Source of the DNA: Gemmatimonadota bacterium
Lineage (GTDB): Bacteria; Gemmatimonadota; Gemmatimonadetes; Gemmatimonadales; GWC2-71-9
DNA: 64,000 nt
Assembly (NCBI GenBank): GCA_003222195.1
Contig: QHVB01000024.1
Coordinates: forward strand, 186,001-250,000
Reading direction: 5' to 3'
Made by a program: the position numbers and the translations under genes. Of this stretch, positions 62,234 through 64,000 are shown one piece after another; position 1 is the first letter of the stretch, and each line of letters begins with the position of its first letter. The notes under the pieces were generated by a model. It was not told the origin of the DNA, did no database searches, and saw only the letters and a list, made by a program, of their open reading frames with translations.

Positions 62234-63204
62234 GTCCCCGGCGATTCGTTTGCTGCAGCATCATTCTGGTGTCTGCCTGCCGCGCGGCGGCGATTCCAGA
62301 AGCGCAACGCTATCCCGCGGGGACCCCGTTCCGCGCCCACTACCGGACAGTGGATGGAACGCGACTCCGGCTGATTGACTCCGGAAACGGGACACCGGTC
62401 GTGTTCATTCACGGCATCGGCGCTTCGATGTATGGCTGGCGCTATCAGCTCGCCCCACTCGTGGCCGCGGGGTACCGCGTCGTCGCATTTGATAATCGCG
62501 GCTTTGGATTCTCTGATAAGCCGGCGCACGGATACCACAATGCCGAGTACGCCCACCTGGTTGTGTCGCTGCTCGACTCGCTGGGGATCGCGAGTGCGGT
62601 GCTGGTCGGTCACTCGATGGGGGGTGCGATTGCCGCCGAAGTCGCCCTGGTGCATCCCGACCGGGTGCGGGGTCTCGTCTTGATCGACGCCGCCGGCTTC
62701 GGCGTGAGCTGGCCGGGAGTGCTGAAGATCGCGCGCTGGCCGTTCGTGGGCGCGATCGTCACCTCGTTTCGAGCCCGCTGGGTCACCGGCCGCATCCTGC
62801 GTTCGACCTTCGCCGATCCGAACAAAGTCACCGAAGCCGATGTCGATCAGTACTACGCACCGGTCCCCGACCCGAACTTTGGGCGCGCGTTGCGAGGTGT
62901 GCTTCGGGAATTCAGCTTCGACACGCTCGGTGGACGTCTTGCCAGCGTGCAGACACCCACGCTGATTTTGTGGGGTGATGCGGATCGGTTGATTTCGGTC
63001 CGGGACGGTAGCCGCTTCGGGCGCGAGCTGCCGCGCAGTGAGTTCGTTTTGCTCGAGCACGCCGGCCATAACGCACAAGAAGAAGCCGCCGACAAGGTGA
63101 ATCGTTTGCTGTTGGGTTTTCTCAAGGAAGGTCTGTCCCGCATTCCGGAGAACGTCGCATGGTCCACGCCGCCCTCGCGCTCCTCGCGCTCCAGCAACCC
63201 GTAG
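62230..63204 (+). CDS. Alpha/beta-hydrolase lipoprotein
   Basis: A 324-residue alpha/beta hydrolase with a lipoprotein signal (SPRRFVCCSIILVSAC, lipobox VSAC). The oxyanion region VVFIHGIGASMYGW, the nucleophile elbow VGHSMGGAIAAEV, the acid in LILWGDADRLISV and the His in LEHAGHNAQEE are all present. The fold is close to meta-cleavage product hydrolases and haloperoxidase-like esterases; substrate unknown. The GTG at 62230 is chosen because it overlaps the regulator stop and starts the signal peptide. Confidence 0.84.
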   Translation: MSPRRFVCCSIILVSACRAAAIPEAQRYPAGTPFRAHYRTVDGTRLRLIDSGNGTPVVFIHGIGASMYGWRYQLAPLVAAGYRVVAFDNRGFGFSDKPAHGYHNAEYAHLVVSLLDSLGIASAVLVGHSMGGAIAAEVALVHPDRVRGLVLIDAAGFGVSWPGVLKIARWPFVGAIVTSFRARWVTGRILRSTFADPNKVTEADVDQYYAPVPDPNFGRALRGVLREFSFDTLGGRLASVQTPTLILWGDADRLISVRDGSRFGRELPRSEFVLLEHAGHNAQEEAADKVNRLLLGFLKEGLSRIPENVAWSTPPSRSSRSSNP

Positions 63205-64000
63205 ACACGGCTTACACCGCAAGGATTCGTGAACTGACGACCGAGCTGCGGTTCAACACCGAGCTCACCGACCACCTCCCGGCCGACGCCCGCGTCCCGA
63301 CGCCCCTGAAAGTGCTCGGGTATGTGCCCGGGACGGTCGGGCATCTCTCCTATGTCGCCGACATCACGCGCTACTTCCACGCGCTCGACGATGCGTCGCC
63401 GCGGGTCAAGGTCTTCGACCTCGGCAAGAGCGATGGGGGACGGCCGATGATCGTCGCAGCGATCGCCGATTCGGCCACCATCGCGCAGCTCGATCACTAT
63501 CGCGACATCACCGCCGCACTGGCCGACCCGAGACGCCTGACCGCCGACTCCGCGCAGCGGCTGATCACGGCCGGGAAACCGATTTACTACGCGACCGGTT
63601 CGATCCACTCCCCGGAGACAGGCTCGCCGGAAATGCTGATGGAGCTGGCCTACCGGCTGGCCGTCGAGGAGACGCCGTTCATCCGGCAGATCCGCGACAG
63701 CGTCATAACACTCATCACGCCAGTCACCGAGGTGGATGGGCGGGACCGCATGGTCGACATCTATCGCTACCGGAAGGCGAACAAGAACGTCGGTCCTGGA
63801 TTGATTTACTGGGGCAAGTACACCGCGCACGACAACAACCGCGATGGCATCGTCATGTCGCAGGTGCTGACTCAGACCATGATGAAGGCGTTTTTCGCCT
63901 GGCACCCCACGGTGCTCCACGATCTCCACGAGTCTGTCCCCTTCCTCTATACATCGACCGGGACCGGGCCATACAACCGGGAGCTCGACCCCATCGTCAT
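63159..64000 (+). CDS. M14-family metallocarboxypeptidase (partial, runs off the window)
   Basis: An open frame from ATG 63159 to the window end, 280 codons without a stop. GGAG lies 9 bases before the ATG, and the gene overlaps the hydrolase by 46 bp. The short N-terminus (VHAALALLALQQPV) is a weak signal peptide. The M14 zinc motif is ATGSIHSPETGSPEML (H-x2-E) and the substrate segment is YTAHDNNRDGIVMSQ; VLHDLHESVPFLY holds the third zinc ligand. It is a second M14 enzyme in the window, distinct in sequence from the one at 51418. Confidence 0.85.
   Translation, partial: MVHAALALLALQQPVDTAYTARIRELTTELRFNTELTDHLPADARVPTPLKVLGYVPGTVGHLSYVADITRYFHALDDASPRVKVFDLGKSDGGRPMIVAAIADSATIAQLDHYRDITAALADPRRLTADSAQRLITAGKPIYYATGSIHSPETGSPEMLMELAYRLAVEETPFIRQIRDSVITLITPVTEVDGRDRMVDIYRYRKANKNVGPGLIYWGKYTAHDNNRDGIVMSQVLTQTMMKAFFAWHPTVLHDLHESVPFLYTSTGTGPYNRELDPIV

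Noticed and set aside
1-64000. tRNA, rRNA, integrase, transposase or attachment sites
   Set aside because: I looked on both strands and found no cloverleaf ending in a CCA-type acceptor, no rRNA segment and no mobile-element protein.

Overview
The window is about 64 kb of GC-rich (roughly two-thirds G+C by eye), densely packed bacterial chromosome with no rRNA, tRNA, CRISPR array, integrase or insertion sequence that I can see. The organism is Gram-negative in build: OmpA-type outer-membrane proteins with calcium-binding repeats, a TonB-like C-terminal domain, many lipoproteins and many exported peptidases. Together with the gene families present (DUF4097 proteins beside an ECF sigma/anti-sigma pair, ImuB/DnaE2 mutasome, FabL-type reductase, long-form IspH, S9/M14/M28 secreted peptidases) I infer a member of Gemmatimonadota or a neighbouring soil phylum; this is inference, no marker gene is present.

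Layout: 1-2.0 kb (minus) holds a DtxR/MntR regulator cut by the window edge, a CoA-type NUDIX hydrolase and a FabL-type enoyl reductase. 2.0-5.1 kb: a dicarboxylate symporter, a membrane glycosyltransferase and a convergent nickel/cobalt transporter. 5.2-8.3 kb: ECF sigma factor, zinc-finger anti-sigma factor and two exported DUF4097 beta-repeat proteins, ending in a clear terminator. 8.4-13.6 kb: a two-gene module of a large adenine-specific DNA methyltransferase and an SNF2-type helicase. 13.6-20 kb: HAD phosphatase, aminotransferase, aldehyde dehydrogenase, Pit phosphate transporter with its DUF47 partner, and an APC permease. 20-28.3 kb: a DNA-damage-flavoured block (41-residue zinc ribbon, radical SAM protein, DUF72 protein, then the operon imuB - DUF6504 - dnaE2 - unknown gene). 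28.3-38.4 kb: an alpha/beta hydrolase lipoprotein, a TonB-domain protein, MsrA, and a minus-strand series thioesterase, lipoprotein, Gfo/Idh oxidoreductase, IspH, Lhr-like helicase. 38.4-43.9 kb: PAS-Fis regulator, TetR regulator, HrpB-like helicase, a frameshifted small exported protein, 6-phosphofructokinase, and a selenoprotein of the SelW/Rdx family whose in-frame UGA hides it from ordinary ORF calling. 43.9-64 kb: a GAF/methyl-accepting signalling protein, two tandem OmpA/thrombospondin-repeat proteins, an aconitase-family enzyme, and exported peptidases (S9, two M14, M28), a putative glycoside hydrolase, a TrmB-like regulator and further lipoproteins.

Two genome-wide habits stand out. 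First, many genes have a -10-like hexamer (TATATT, TAGATT, TATAAT, CATATT), often followed by CGGG or CCGG, only 6-12 bases before the start codon and no Shine-Dalgarno sequence, suggesting leaderless mRNAs; genes inside operons more often have GGAG-type sites or overlapping ATGA/GTGA junctions. Second, convergent genes repeatedly share overlapping stop codons through a CTAG, TTAA or CTAA tetramer. The most notable single item is the selenoprotein at 43577-43831 with a recognisable bacterial SECIS hairpin, translationally coupled to phosphofructokinase.
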